From Panulirus ornatus (lineage: Eukaryota; Arthropoda; Malacostraca; Decapoda; Palinuridae), in the NCBI RefSeq assembly GCF_036320965.1, contig NC_092264.1, forward strand, positions 10,267,388 through 10,331,387: a stretch of DNA of 64,000 bases, given 5' to 3'. Both the position numbers and the translations under genes were made by a program. This document shows positions 10,478 through 22,048 of this stretch, piece by piece. Under the pieces are notes generated by a model. It saw nothing but the letters and a program-made list of their open reading frames with translations, was not told the origin of the DNA and did no database searches. How positions within the stretch are numbered: the stretch's first letter is position 1; each line of letters starts with the position of its first letter.

Positions 10478-12932
10478 CATTTCCCATGTTAGTGAGACAG
10501 CAACAGTAACAGATGAAGAAAGGTCACACCCACTCTCTAGCTGTCACAGCTCCCTATCCACAATCAGGCCCAAAAAAATTTTCCATGGTTTAACTCAGAA
10601 GCTTCACATGCCCTGGTTCAGTCCACTGACAACATATCAACCACAGTATACCACATCATTTCACCCTTCTGTATGTTCAGGCTCTGGATGCTCAAAATTT
10701 TTTTCTCTCCATCCTTCCATATCTAATACTCACCTTCACATATATTCTCTTTCAACCTTCCCTCACTCATTTTTTCCATATGTCCAAACCATTTCAGTAC
10801 ACCCTCTTTAGCTACCTGTTCCCTCCATTTCTAACACATATATTCTCTTTCAACCTTCCCTCACTCATTCTCATCATATGTCCAAACCATTCCAGCCCAT
10901 CCTCTTTAGCTCTCTCAACCACACTGTTTTTATTACCACATGTATCTCTTACTCTATCATTACTTATCTGATCAAACCAGGCTCTGGATGCTCAAAATTT
11001 TTTCTCTCCATCCTTCCATCTCTAATTTGGTCTCCCTGTATTACTTGTTCCCTCCACCTCTAACACATATATCCTCTTTTAACCTTCCCTCACTCATTCT
11101 TTCCATATGTCCAAACCATTCCAGTACACCCTCTTTAGCTACCTGTTCCCTCCATTTCTAACACATATATTCTCTTTGAACCTTCCCTCACTCATTCTCT
11201 CCATATGTCCAAACCATTTCAGCACATCCTCTTTAGCTCTCTCAACCACACTGTTTTTATTACCACATGTATCTCTTACCCTATCATTACTTATCTGATC
11301 AAACCACCTCAGATCACATATTGTCCTCAAACATTTAATTCCCAAAACACCCACCCTCCTCCACATAGCCTTATCTACAACCCATGCCTTGCATCCTAAT
11401 AATACTGTTGGGCCTGCTATACCTTCAAATATGACTATTCTAACTCTCCTAGATAACGTTCTCTTTTCCATACATCCTTCAGCACTCCCAGAATCCTCAC
11501 CCCCTCACCCATCCAATGACTAAATTCCACTTCCATTTGCTGCCATGTTCATTCCAATGCATCTAGAACAATTCACTTCCTCCAAATTTTCTCCATTCAA
11601 ATTCACACTACAGCTAACCTGTCCCTCAACCTTGCTAAACCTAATTACCTTGCTTTTATTCATGTTTACTCTCAAGTATGTCCTTTCACATATTCTTCCA
11701 AACTCAGTCACTAACTTTTGCAGTTTCTAATTAGAATCTACCACCAGTGCTGTACCATAAGCAAACAACAACTGGCTCACCCATGAATTGCATACTTGCC
11801 CCTCTTTCCAAGATTCTTGCATTTACCTTTCTCACCACCCTATCCAAAAACAAATTAAACAAACATGGTGACATCAGATGACCCTGCTGCTGCAGACCAA
11901 CCTTCAATTAGAGCCATTCACTCTTCCTACTTGTGCAAATTCCTTAAAACCTTGAGAAAAACTTCTCACTGCTTCTAGCAGCTTTCCTCCTGCACTGTAT
12001 ATTCTTAAAACTTTCCACACAGCATCTCTATGAACCCTATCATATGATTTCTCCAGATCCATAAATTTCAAATACAAATGAATCTGTTTCTCAAAGAATT
12101 TCTCATACATATATCCTCTACCACTTCTGAAATCATATTGCTCCTCCCCAATCTGATGCTCTACACATGCCTTCACCCTCTGAATCACTACTCTTCCATA
12201 CAACTTACCAGATACACTAGACAACTTATACCTATGTAGTTTGAACACTCGTCATTATCCCCCCTTGCCTTTATTCAATGGCAATATACTTGTATTCTGC
12301 CAATCCTCATGCACCTCACTATGATCCACACATACAATGAAAATCCTTACCAACCAATCAACAACGAAGTCACCCCCTTCCTTAATAAATTCAACAGCAA
12401 TACCATCCACACCAACTGCCTTGCCACATTTCATCTTATGCAAGGCTTTCACTGCCTCTTCCTCTTCATCAAACCACTCTCCATGACTCTCACTTCACAT
12501 ACCATCCTGACCAATACAACCTACATCTGCCACCCCATCATCAAATACATTCAAAAGTCCTTCAAAATACTCACTCTATTCCCTCCTCAATTCATTATCT
12601 GTTACCATTTCCCCTTTTGCCCCCTTCATTGATGTTCCTATTTGTTCTCGTTTTCTGCACATCATTAACCTCCTGAAAAAAATTCCTTATACTTTCTCAC
12701 CCCAACTCTTATTTGCCATCTTGTTAAGCTCCCTGAACATTGCTTTTGACCTCCTGTTGTTCCCTCTAATAAATTTTCCAATCAATTGCACTCCTTCCTC
12801 ATAAGTACAGCCCAAACACCTCTCTTTTCTCTTTCACCTGCAACTTTACTTCATCCTACCACTCACTGTCCTTTCTAATCTGCCCACATCTCACCTTTAG
12901 CATGCTTCAAACATCTCTCATATATGCTAGTA
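10478..12932 (-). mobile_element. old LINE-A copy, 3' part (RT and UTR)
   Basis: Minus-strand LINE-A from the 3' UTR (10480-10650) through the RT to the linker, where a GATA-tailed repeat interrupts it. RT pieces are visible in scattered frames: LEKSYDRVHRDAVWKVLRIY at about 12010-12060, CGKAVGVDGIAVEFIKEGGD near 12420, and IGEEQYDFRSGRGYM near 12130. Stops, frameshifts and a complicated internal duplication at 10670-11240 mark it as old. It continues at 13510. Confidence 0.88.
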
Positions 12933-13509
12933 GGTAGTAGCTGGTAGGCAGCCAATGACCAGGAAGGTATACGACCAGTACTACCCGCCCAGGTATTGGG
13001 AGGGTTAGTGACATTTGCGTGTTGAGCCAGCACTTCAGTGATTGTCAGGTTGCACTCCTCTGACCTAGGTAGCTTTCTTTCTTTCTGTTTCACACACATG
13101 TGGACTACTGGCATTCTGTACACAAACATAGAATCTTTACTTGTTACACATACCACTTGACATCACAACTCATTCTTTATAACTCTAGATTTTCCTGTGG
13201 TGAGCCCTATGTGCTATCCTGTATTTTCGCAAGATGGTAGAAGCAGTAGAGAGTAGTAGTAGGTGGGAACATTCAGGAAGGAGCATTAGGTAGAAACATT
13301 AAGGAGAAGCAGTTAGTACAAACATTAGGTAGGAGCCTCTGAAAAAACTGCACCAGACTTGCCCTCTGCTAGTGGCCTGCTAAGGGTGAGGCACTAAAGC
13401 CTAAGAAGTGATACTGGAGTTCTTTAGTTATAGAGACTCTATTACCATGGCCATCCCCTTGAGGGAGTTCCAGAAATGAACAGGCATCAGAAATACATAC
13501 AAACAGATA
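12933..13509 (+). repeat. GATA-tailed interspersed repeat, copy 4
   Basis: A 577-bp copy inserted into the old LINE-A. It starts GGTAGTAGCTGGTAGGCAG and ends CAAACAGATA. The flanks share the 7-base direct repeat GCTAGTA (12926-12932 and 13510-13516), and the LINE-A reading continues cleanly on the far side. The internal array of GGAGCATTAGGTAGAAAC-like units is best seen here (13255-13335). Confidence 0.85.
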
Positions 13510-14190
13510 GCTAGTACTGCTTCCCAAAATACCTCCCATTCCTCACCCATCACCTTGCTTCATTTTCTCTCACTTTTTGTCATTCTACATTCAATCTCCC
13601 AAGGTATTTCTTCACACAAGTCTCTTTTCCAAACTCATCTACTATCATCACTTTCTTCTCAATAACACTGTTCTCTCTTTTCTGAAAACTTCAACATATC
13701 TTCACCTTTGCCTCCACATGATAGTGATCAGACATCCAACCAGCTCCCCCTCTCTGCACATTTACATCTAAAACTCCCTCTTTTACATGCCTTTCAATTA
13801 ATATGTAATCCAATAAAGCTCATTGACCATCTCACATTGACCATCTCACCTACTTACATATGTACACTTGGGTATATCTCTCTTTTTAAACCAGGTATTC
13901 CCAATCACTGGTACTTTTTCAATATACAACTCCACAAGCTGTTCACCATTTCCATTCATAATACTGAATACCCCATGCCCTCCAATTGTACCCTCAACTG
14001 CCACATTACTCACCTTCACATTCAAATCACCCATCACTAACATCCGGACTCTTACATGAAAACTGCTGACACATTCACTCAGCTGTTTTCAAAACACTTG
14101 CCTTGTATGATCTTTATTCTCATGGCCAGGGTAAACATTTAAGCACTAATAATCACCCATCTCTCACCATACACTTTCATTTTCACCTTA
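13510..14190 (-). mobile_element. old LINE-A copy, 5' part (endonuclease)
   Basis: Continuation of 10478-12932 beyond the GATA repeat: linker, then endonuclease. MGDLNVKVSNVAVEGTIGGH lies at about 13975-14040 on the minus strand, and FKKRDIPKCTYVSR at 13850-13890. It fades near 14190 in the segment corresponding to WVIISA, so the 5' end is truncated. Confidence 0.85.
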
Positions 14191-14303
14191 ATATCTTCAT
14201 TACCTAATATCTTGTTAACTTCATTACATATATAATACAGCATGAAAATATAAACTTCCTAACTGAACGAGCAATATAAATACTTTCAGTATAGATGACT
14301 TAC

Positions 14304-14523
14304 TTAGATACTTGTCTGAAGGTGTAGTAAGGCACAGACATCGTAGAGTACTGCTGTTTCTAAGATGTATCAAATGACTTAAAATAACCCATGATGGGAA
14401 GTCATTTCTGGTCATTCTTAGGAGAGTTAAGTTTGGCATCCTTACGAAGATGTTGATTAGTTCGGTCAACATTTCTGGAGTCACCCTGTTTAGATTGCAG
14501 TTCTCTACTTCCAAAACTGACAC
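14304..14523 (-). CDS. leucine-rich-repeat protein, internal exon (downstream of the two found)
   Basis: A 220-base exon on the minus strand, bounded by an acceptor (TTCTGTTTTGCAG, exon from 14523) and a consensus donor (GTAAGT, exon end 14304). It starts in phase 0 and ends after one base of a codon. It codes for 73 residues containing LRR-type segments: VSVLEVENCNL, then NIFVRMPNLTLLRMTRNDF, then LIHLRNSSTLRCLCL. The L-x-x-L-x-L-x-x-C/N spacing resembles the irregular repeats of the LRRC14/PRAME group. This family call is from memory and tentative. Its start phase matches the end phase of the exon at 29425-29627, and joining them gives an uninterrupted LRR register. The remaining exons are not found within the window. 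It is the only apparently intact host gene here, with no stop inside either exon. Confidence 0.72.
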
Positions 14524-14689
14524 CTGCAAAACAGAAAAAAAATCTTTCAAAACTCATGCCATATGTATGTAACAACAATTTAAAGCTCTTAAGGGAGATA
14601 TATCTAGAAAAATCCTAACACAAAACTATGCATATGATAAAGAAAATATCAGAATGACTGGTGTACTAGTTCCCTTAGTCTTTGCTAGT

Positions 14690-15130
14690 CAAGATTTCTA
14701 CAATATGTAGACCTGAATGCTGTTATACTACTACACCTACTACTATAATCAGAAGGACAACTTCTATGATGAATAGGACCACCACGATCACAAATACCAC
14801 TACTACTATAAGTACAACTATCAAACTTAAGACTACAACTACAACAACTAATACAAATGCTGCTACTCCAACAACCAATACTACTTCTGCTCCAACTAAA
14901 ACTATGACCATATTACATCCATAGCTGCTACCAATAGTTCCAATAATATCATCACTGCCACTTCTCCTACCACCACTAGTACTTTTATCGATATTACTGT
15001 TTGGCTTAATATTAGAACTACTACTATCACTACTGTTACTACTAATATTAGTACTACTAACTACAATTACCACTACTACTACTACTACTAACATCACTAT
15101 CATTACTAATACCACCATCGCTGCTACTAC
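14690..15130. repeat. degenerate ACT/ACA trinucleotide tract
   Basis: A long run of imperfect three-base units (ACTACTACA, ACCACTACTACT and similar) within the LRR intron. It opens spurious low-complexity frames on both strands (Thr-rich on plus, Val-rich on minus), which are not genes. Confidence 0.9.
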
Positions 15131-15240
15131 TTACTACAATTGATTCTACTGCAGCTAAGACTATAACTACTATAACAACAGCAATTGCTACTTTAGAGTA
15201 CAAGTAAGAAAACTAAAAACCATGATTACTACTATGGCAA

Positions 15241-15440
15241 CTATTCCCTGCATGTCGCAGAAGGCGACTAAAAGGGGAGGGAGTGGGGGGCTGGAAATCT
15301 TCCCCTTCCATTTCTAACTTTCCAAAAGAAGGAGCATAGACAGGGGCCAGGAGAGGAAATTCCTCTAAGGCTCAGTCCTCTGTTCTTAATGATACCTTGC
15401 TAATGCAGGAAATGGCGAATGTGTATGGAAAAAATATATC
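15241..15440 (+). mobile_element. short LINE-A-like element (sLA), copy 1
   Basis: A SINE-sized element of about 200 bp. Its first half (TATTCCCTGCATGTCGCAGA, AGGCGACTAAAAGGGGAGGG, then CTTTCCAAAAGAAGG) resembles the 5' leader of LINE-A seen at 45160-45270. Its last part (CTTGCTAATGCAGGAAATGG then CGAATGTGTATGG) resembles the LINE-A 3' terminus. There is no coding capacity. It lies tail-to-tail with copy 2. Confidence 0.7.
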
Positions 15441-15581
15441 TTTCTTTCATACCATTCGCCATCTCCCACATTAGCGAGGTTGCGTTAAGAACAGAGGACT
15501 GGACCTTTGAGGGAATATCCTCACCTGGCCCCCCTTCTCTGTCCCTTCTTTTAGAAAATTAAAAAAAAACCGAGGGGAGGA
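15441..15581 (-). mobile_element. short LINE-A-like element (sLA), copy 2
   Basis: Minus-oriented copy: CATACCATTCGCCATCTCCC, AGCGAGGTTGCGTTAAGAAC, AGAGGACTGG and CCTCACCTGGCCCCCCTTCT, ending at AAAACCGAGGGGAGGATT. It is truncated before the 5' leader. Together with copy 1 it makes an inverted repeat centred near 15440. Confidence 0.75.
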
Positions 15582-16853
15582 TTTTTTTTTATACTTTGTC
15601 GCTGTCTCCCTGCGTTAGCGAGGTAGCGCAAGGAAACAGAAGAAAGAATGGCCCAACCCACCCACATACACATGTATATACATACACGTCCACACATGCA
15701 TACATACATACCTATACATCTCAACATTCTTTTTTTTTTCATACTATTCGCCATTTCCCATGTTAGCGAGGTAGCGTTAAGAACAGAGGACTGGGCCTTT
15801 GAGGGAATATCCTCACCTGGCCCCCCTTCTCTGTTCCTTCTTTTGAAAAAAAAAAAAAACCGAGAGGGGAGGATTTCCACATATACATATATATACACAC
15901 ACACAGACATACATATATACACATGTACATAATTCATACTGTCTGCCCTTATTCATTCCCGTCGCCACCCCGCCACACAAGAAATGACAACCCCTAACCC
16001 CCGCATATGTGCGAGGCAGCGCTAGGAAAAGACAACAAAGGCCACATTCATTCACACTCAGTCTCTAGCTGTCATGTACAATGCACCGAAAACACAGCTC
16101 TCTTTCCATATCCAGACCCCACAGGACTTTCCATGGTTTATCCCAGACGCTTCACATGCCCTGGTTCAATCCATTAACAGCACATCGACCCCGGTATACC
16201 ATATCGTTCCAATTCACCCTATTCCTTGCACGCCTTTCATCCTCCTGCATGTTCAGGACCCGATCACTCAAAATCTTTTTCACTCCATCTTTCCACCTCC
16301 AGTTTGGTCTCCCACTTCTCCTCATTCCCTCCACCTCTGACACATATATCCTCTTTGTCAATCTTTCGTTACTCATTCTCGCCATGTGACCAAACCATTT
16401 CAAAACACCTTCTGCTCTCTCAACCACACTCTTTTTATTACCACACATCTCTCTTACCCTTTCATTACTTACTCGATTAAACCACCTCACACCACATATT
16501 CTCCTCAAATATCTCATTTCCAGCACAACCACCCTCCTCCACACAACTCTATCTATAGCCCACGCCTCGCAACCATATACCACTGTTGGAAGCACTATTC
16601 CTTCAAACATACCCATTTTTGCTTTCCAAGATAACGTTCTCGACTTCCACATATTTTTCAAAGCTCCCAGAACTTTCGCCCCCTCCCACCATATGTTTCA
16701 CTTCTGCTTGCATGGTTCCATCTGCTTCCAAATCCACTCCCAAATATCTAAAACACTTCACTTCCTCCAGTTTTTCTCTATTCAAACCCAATTGACTCGT
16801 CCTTCAACCCTATTGTACCAAACAACCTTGCTCTTATTAACATTTACTCTCAG
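15582..16853 (-). mobile_element. LINE-A copy, 3' part, with sLA inserted in its UTR
   Basis: It starts with a T tract and TATACTTTGTCGCTGTCTCC at the left. The old long 3' UTR follows (interrupted by an sLA element at 15729-15878), then the RT C-terminus in minus orientation: GVLKWFGHMARMSNERLTKR, EGMRRSGRPNWRWKDGVKK and a 169-codon frame at 16152-16661. It stops at the YLGVDLEADGTM region and abuts another LINE-A copy at about 16854, so its 5' part is missing. Confidence 0.88.
15729..15878 (-). mobile_element. short LINE-A-like element (sLA), copy 3
   Basis: A copy of about 150 bp in the 3' UTR of the LINE-A at 15582-16853: T tract, CATACTATTCGCCATTTCCC, AGCGAGGTAGCGTTAAGAAC, CCTCACCTGGCCCCCCTTCT, then GAGAGGGGAGGATTTCC. 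It is 5'-truncated like copy 2. The host UTR resumes at ACATATACATATATA. Only a few bases (ACAT) could be a target duplication. Confidence 0.8.
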
Positions 16854-18698
16854 ATGTCATGTATAATGCACCGAAATCACAGCTCCTTTTCCACATTCAG
16901 GCCCTAAAAAACTTTCCATGGTTTACCCCAGACGCTTCACATTGACCCCGGTATACCACATCATTCCAATTCACTCTATTCCTTGCACACCTTTCACCCT
17001 CCTGCATGTTCAGGCCCCAATCACTCAAAATCTTTTTCACTCCATCTTTCCACCTTAAATATGGTCTCCCCTTCTCCTCGTTCCCTTCACCTCTGACACA
17101 TATATCCTCGTTGTCTATCTTTCCTCACTCATTCTCTCCATGTGACCAAACCATTTCAAAATACCCTCTTCTGCTCTCTCAACCACACTCTTTTTATTAC
17201 CACACATCTCTCTTACTCTTTCTTTACTTACTCGATTAGACCACCCCACACCGCATATTGTCCTCAAACATCTCATTTCCAGCACATCCACCCTCTTCCG
17301 CACAACTCTATAGCCCACGCCTCGCAACCATACAACATTGTTGGAACCACTATTCCTTCAAACATACCCATTTTTGCTTTCCAAGATAACGTTCTCGACT
17401 TCCACACATTTTTCAACGCCCCCAAAACTTTCACCCCCTCCCTACCCTATGATTCACTTCTGCTTCCATGGTACCATCCACTGCCAAATCCACTCTAAAA
17501 CACTTCACTTCCTCCAATTTTTCTCCATTCAAACTTACCTCCCAATTGACTTGTCCCTCAACCCGACTGTACCAAATAACCTTGCTCTTATTCACATTTA
17601 CTCTCAGCTTTTTTCTTTCACACACTTTACCAAACTCAGTCACCAGATTCTGCAGTTTCTCACCCGAATCAGCCACCAGCACTGAATCATCAGCGAACAA
17701 CAACTGACACACTTCCCAAGCTCTCTCATCCACAACAGACTGCATACTTGCCCCTCTTTCCAAAACTCTTGCATTCAACTCCCTAACTACCCCATTCATA
17801 AACATATTAAACAACCATGGAGACATCACACACCCCTGTCACAAACCAACATTCACTGAAAACCAATCGCTTTCCTCTCTTCCTACATGTACACATGCCT
17901 TACATCCTCGATAAAAACTTCACTATTTCTAACAACTTGCCTCCCACACCATATATTCTTAATACCTTCCACAGGGCATCTCTATCAACTCTATCATATG
18001 CCTTCTCCAGATCTATAAATGCTACATACAAATCCATTTGCTTTTCTAAGTATCTCTCACATACATTCTTCAAAAGCAAACATCTGATCCACACATCCTC
18101 TACCACTTATGAAACTACACTGTTCTTTCCCAATCTGATGCTTTGTACATGCCTTCACCCTCTCAATCAATACCCTCCTATATAATTTCCCAGGAATACT
18201 CAACAAACTTATACCTCTGTAGTATGAGCACTCACTTATATCCCCTACGCCTTTGTACAATGGCTCTATGCAAGCATTCCTCCAATCCTCAGGCACCTCA
18301 CCATGAGTCATACATACATTAAATAACCTTACCAACCAGTCAACAATACAGTCACCCCCTTTTTTAATAAATTCCACTACAATACCATCCAAACCCGCTG
18401 CCATGCTGGCTTTCATCTTTTGCAAAGCTTTTACTACCTCTTCTCTGTTTACCAATGCATTCTCCCTAACCCTCTCACTTTGCACACCACCTTGACCAAA
18501 ACACCTTATGTCTGCTACTCTATCATCAAACGCATTCAACAAACCTTTAAAATACTCATCCATCTCTTTCTCACATCACCACTACTTGTTATCACCTCCC
18601 CATTTGCCCCCTTCACTGATGTTCCCATTTGCTCCCTTCTCTTACACACTTTATTTGCCTCCTTCCAAAACATCTTTCTATTCTCCCTAAAATTTAAT
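16854..18698 (-). mobile_element. LINE-A copy, truncated at both ends
   Basis: Minus-strand copy from within the 3' UTR (16854, lacking the terminal tract) through the RT to the linker (about SLNF.E, 18698). Visible blocks are ECSYYRGISLLSIPGKLYR near 18200, DLYVAFIDLEKAYDRVDRDA, LLFADDSVLVADSGEKLQ at about 17700, and CGNKKSVVERAEEGILKWFG. Several frameshifts are present. Head-to-head with the next copy. Confidence 0.88.
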
Positions 18699-18702
18699 GA
18701 TA

Positions 18703-20528
18703 TAGGGTTTTTTGGTCGAGGTGGTGTGCAAAGTAAGAGGTGGTGTGCTAAGTAAGAGGGTTATGGAGAATGATTTGGTAAACATATTAGAGGTAGTAAA
18801 AGCTTTGAGGAAGATGAAAGCCGGCAAGGCGGCGGGTTTGGATAGTACTGCAGTGGAATTTATTAAAAAGCGGGTGACTGGTTGGTAAGGATGTTTAATG
18901 TATGTATGACTCATGGTGAGGTGCCTGAGGATTGGCAGAACGCATGCATAGTGCCATTGTACAAAGTCAAAGGGGATAAAGTTGAGTGCTCAAATTACAG
19001 AGGTATAAGTTTGTTGAGTATTCCTGGGAAATCAAATGGGAGGGTATTGATTGAGAGGGTGAAGGCATGCATAGAGCATCAGATTGGGGAAGAGCACTGT
19101 GGTTTCAGAAGTGGTAGAGGATGTGTGGATCAGGTGTTTGCTTTGAAGAATGTATGTGAGAAATACTTAGAAAAACAATATGTAGCATTTATGGATCTGG
19201 AAAAGGCATATGATGGAGTTGATAGAGATGCTCTGTGGAAGGTATTAAGAATATATGGTGTGGGAGGCAAGTTGCTAGAAGCAGTGAAAACTTTTTATCA
19301 AGGATGTAAGGCACGTGTATGAGTAGGAAGCGAGGAAAGTGATTGGTTTTCAGTGAGTTGGTTTGCGGCAGGGGTGCGTGATGTCTCCACGGTTGTTTAA
19401 TTTGTTTATGGATGGGGTTGTTAGGGAGGTGAATGCAAGAGTCTTGGAGAGAGGGGCAAGTATGCAGTCTGTGTGCTTGAGAGAGATTGGAAAGTGTGTC
19501 AGTTGTTCGCTGATGATACAGTGCTGGTGGCTGATTCAGTAAGAAACTGCAGAAGCTGGTGACTGAGTTTGGTAAAGTGTGTGAAAGAAGAAAGCGAAGA
19601 GTAAATGTGAATAAGAGCAAGGTTATTAGGTACAGTAGGGTTGAGGGACAAGTCAATTGGGAGGTAAGTTTGAATGGAGAAAAACTGGAGGACATGAAGT
19701 GTTTTAGATATGTGGGAGGAGATTTGGCAGCAAATGGATCCATGGAAGCGGAAGTGAGTCACAGGGTGGGGGAGGGGGTGAAAGTTCTGGGAGCGGTGAA
19801 GAATGTGTGGAAGGCGAGAACATTATCTCGGAAAGCAAACATGGGTATATTTGAAGAAATAGTGCTTCCAACAATGTTATATGGTTGGGAGAAGTGGACT
19901 ATAGATAGAGTTGTGCAGAGGAGGGTGCATGTGTTGGAAATGAGATGTTTGAGGACAATATGTGGTGTGAGGTGGTTTGACCGAGTAAGTAATGAAAGGG
20001 TAAGAGAGATGTGTGGTAATAAAAAGAGTGTGGTTGAGAGAGCAGAAGAGGATGTTTTGAAATGTTTTGGTCACAAAGAAATAATGAGTGAGGAAAGATT
20101 GACAAAGAGGATACATGTGTCAGAGGTGGAGGGAACAAGGAGAAGTGGGAGAACAAATTGGAGGTGGAAAGATTGAGTGAAAAAGATTCTGAGTGATTGG
20201 GGCCTAAACATGGAGGAGGGTGAAAGGTGTACAAGGAATATAGTGAATTGGAACAATGTGGTATACCGGGGTCGATGTGCTGTCAGTGGATTGAACCAGG
20301 GCATGTGAAGCATCTGGGTAAACCATGGAAAGTTTTGTAGGGCACTGTGTGGAAAGGGAGCTGTGGTTTTGGTGGATTATACATGACAGGTAGAGACTGT
20401 GAACAAATGTGGCTTTTGTTGTCTTTTCGTAGCGCTACCTCACACACATGTGGGGGGGAGGGGGTTGTCATTTCATGTGTGGCGGGGTAGCGATGGGAAT
20501 GAATAAAGTCAGCAAGTATGAATTATGT
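18703..20528 (+). mobile_element. LINE-A copy hosting two later insertions
   Basis: Plus-strand RT and old-type 3' UTR, beginning at IGFFGRGGVQ. It contains CSNYRGISLLSIPGKSNGRV (18990-19050), MDLEKAYDGVDRDALWKV, a damaged catalytic loop near 19500 with one base missing, and RFDRVSNERVREMCGNKKSV-type sequence near 19980. Distinctive residues are GAVKN, IVLPTMLYGWE, EIMSEERLTKRIHVSE. Its 3' UTR is interrupted at 20528 by a twin-primed LINE-A, resumes at 22049-22127, is interrupted again, and ends at 24186-24330. Confidence 0.85.
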
Positions 20529-22048
20529 TTTTTTTTTTCTTTATACCTCGTCGCTGTCTCCCGCGGTTGCGAGGTAGCGCAAGGAAACAGACGAAAGAAA
20601 TGGCCCAACCCCCCCCATACACATGTACATACACACATCCACACACGCAAATATACATACCTACACAGCTTTCCATGGTTTACCCCGGACGCTTCACATG
20701 CCTTGATTCAATCCACTGACAGCACGTCAACCCCTGTATACCACATCGCTCCAATTCACTCTATTCCTTGCCCTCCTTTCACCCTCCTGCATGTTCAGGC
20801 CCCGATCACACAAAATCCTTTTCACTCCATCTTTCCACCTCCAATTTGGTCTCCCTCTTCTCCTCGTTCCCTCCACCTCCGACACATATATCCTCTTGGT
20901 CAATCTTTCCTCACTCATTCTCTCCATGTGCCCAAACCATTTCAAAACACCCTCTTCTGCTCTCTCAACCACGCTCTTTTTATTTCCACACATCTCTCTT
21001 ACCCTTACGTTACTTACTCGATCAAACCACCTCACACCACACATTGTCCTCAAACATCTCATTTCCAGCACATCCATCCTCCTGCGCACAACTCTATCCA
21101 TAGCCCACGCCTCGCAACCATACAACATTGTTGGAACCACTATTCCTTCAAACATACCCATTTTTGCTTTCCGAGATAATGTTCTCGACTTCCACACATT
21201 TTTCAAGGCTCCCAAAATTTTCGCCCCCTCCCCCACCCTATGATCCACTTCCGCTTCCATGGTTCCATCCGCTGACAGATCCACTCCCACAAAGGCAAAG
21301 GGGATAAGAGTGAGTGCTCAAATTACAGAGGTATAAGTTTGTTGAGTATTCCTGGTAAATTATATGGGAGGGTATTGATTGAGAGGGTGAAGGCAGGTAC
21401 AGAGCATCAGATTGGGGAAGAGCAGTGTGGTTTCAGAAGTGGTAGAGGATGTGTGGATCAGGTGTTTGCTTTGAAGAATGTATGTGAGAAATACTTAGAA
21501 AAGCAAATGGATTTGTATGTAGCATTTATGGATCTGGAGAAGGCATATGATAGAGTTGATAGAGATGCTCTGTGGAAGGTATTAAGAATATATGGTGTGG
21601 GAGGCAAGTTGTTAGAAGCAGTGAAAAGTTTTTATCGAGGATGTAAGGCATGTGTAAGTGTAGGAAGAGAGGAAAGTGATTGGTTCTCAGTGAATGTAGG
21701 TTTGCGGCAGGGGTGTGTGATAACTCCATGGTTGTTTAATTTGTTTATGGATGGGGTTGTTAGGGAGGTAAATGCAAGAGTCTTGGAAAGAGGGGCAAGT
21801 ATGAAGTCTGTTTGGGATGAGAGAGCTTGGGAAGTGAGTCAGTTGTTGTTCGCTGATGATACAGCGCTGGTGGCGGATTCATGTGAGAAACTGCAGAAGC
21901 TGGTGACGGAGTTTGGTAAAGTGTATGGAAGAAGAAAGTTAAGAGTAAATGTGAATAAGAGCAAGGTTATTAGGTACAGTAGGGTTGAGGGTCAAGTCAA
22001 TTGGGAGGTGAGTTTGAATGGAGAAAAACTGGAGGAAGTGAAGTGTTT
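20529..22048 (-). mobile_element. young LINE-A insertion with inverted 5' segment (twin-primed)
   Basis: The left part (20529-21288) is minus-oriented LINE-A from the 3' tract through the RT C-terminus up to GVDLSADGTM. The right part (21289-22048) is plus-oriented and covers KGKGDKSECSNYRG through SLNGEKLEEVKCF. The two parts are adjacent in the element (only about 7 bases, GATATCT, are missing), but the upstream segment is inverted. The flanks share ATGAATTATG, extendable to 12 bases (20517-20528 and 22049-22060). This is the signature of twin priming during target-primed reverse transcription. Confidence 0.85.

Noticed and set aside
14723..15118. Val-rich minus frame and Thr-rich plus frame at 14682-14924
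   Set aside because: Translation of a trinucleotide repeat tract, with no domain and a different residue in each frame.
16854..20450. Twin priming as the explanation for the head-to-head LINE-A copies at 18700
   Set aside because: The two arms overlap extensively in element coordinates and differ in sequence, so they are two separate insertions. The 20529-22048 insertion is the proper twin-priming case.
20448..21243. Long plus-strand frames rich in Ser, Pro, His and Phe (for example 20448-21179), recurring at 35780-36320, 45867-46614, 61950-62490 and 62785-63260
   Set aside because: They are antisense shadows of the LINE-A RT C-terminus and UTR, repeated wherever that region is young and uninterrupted.
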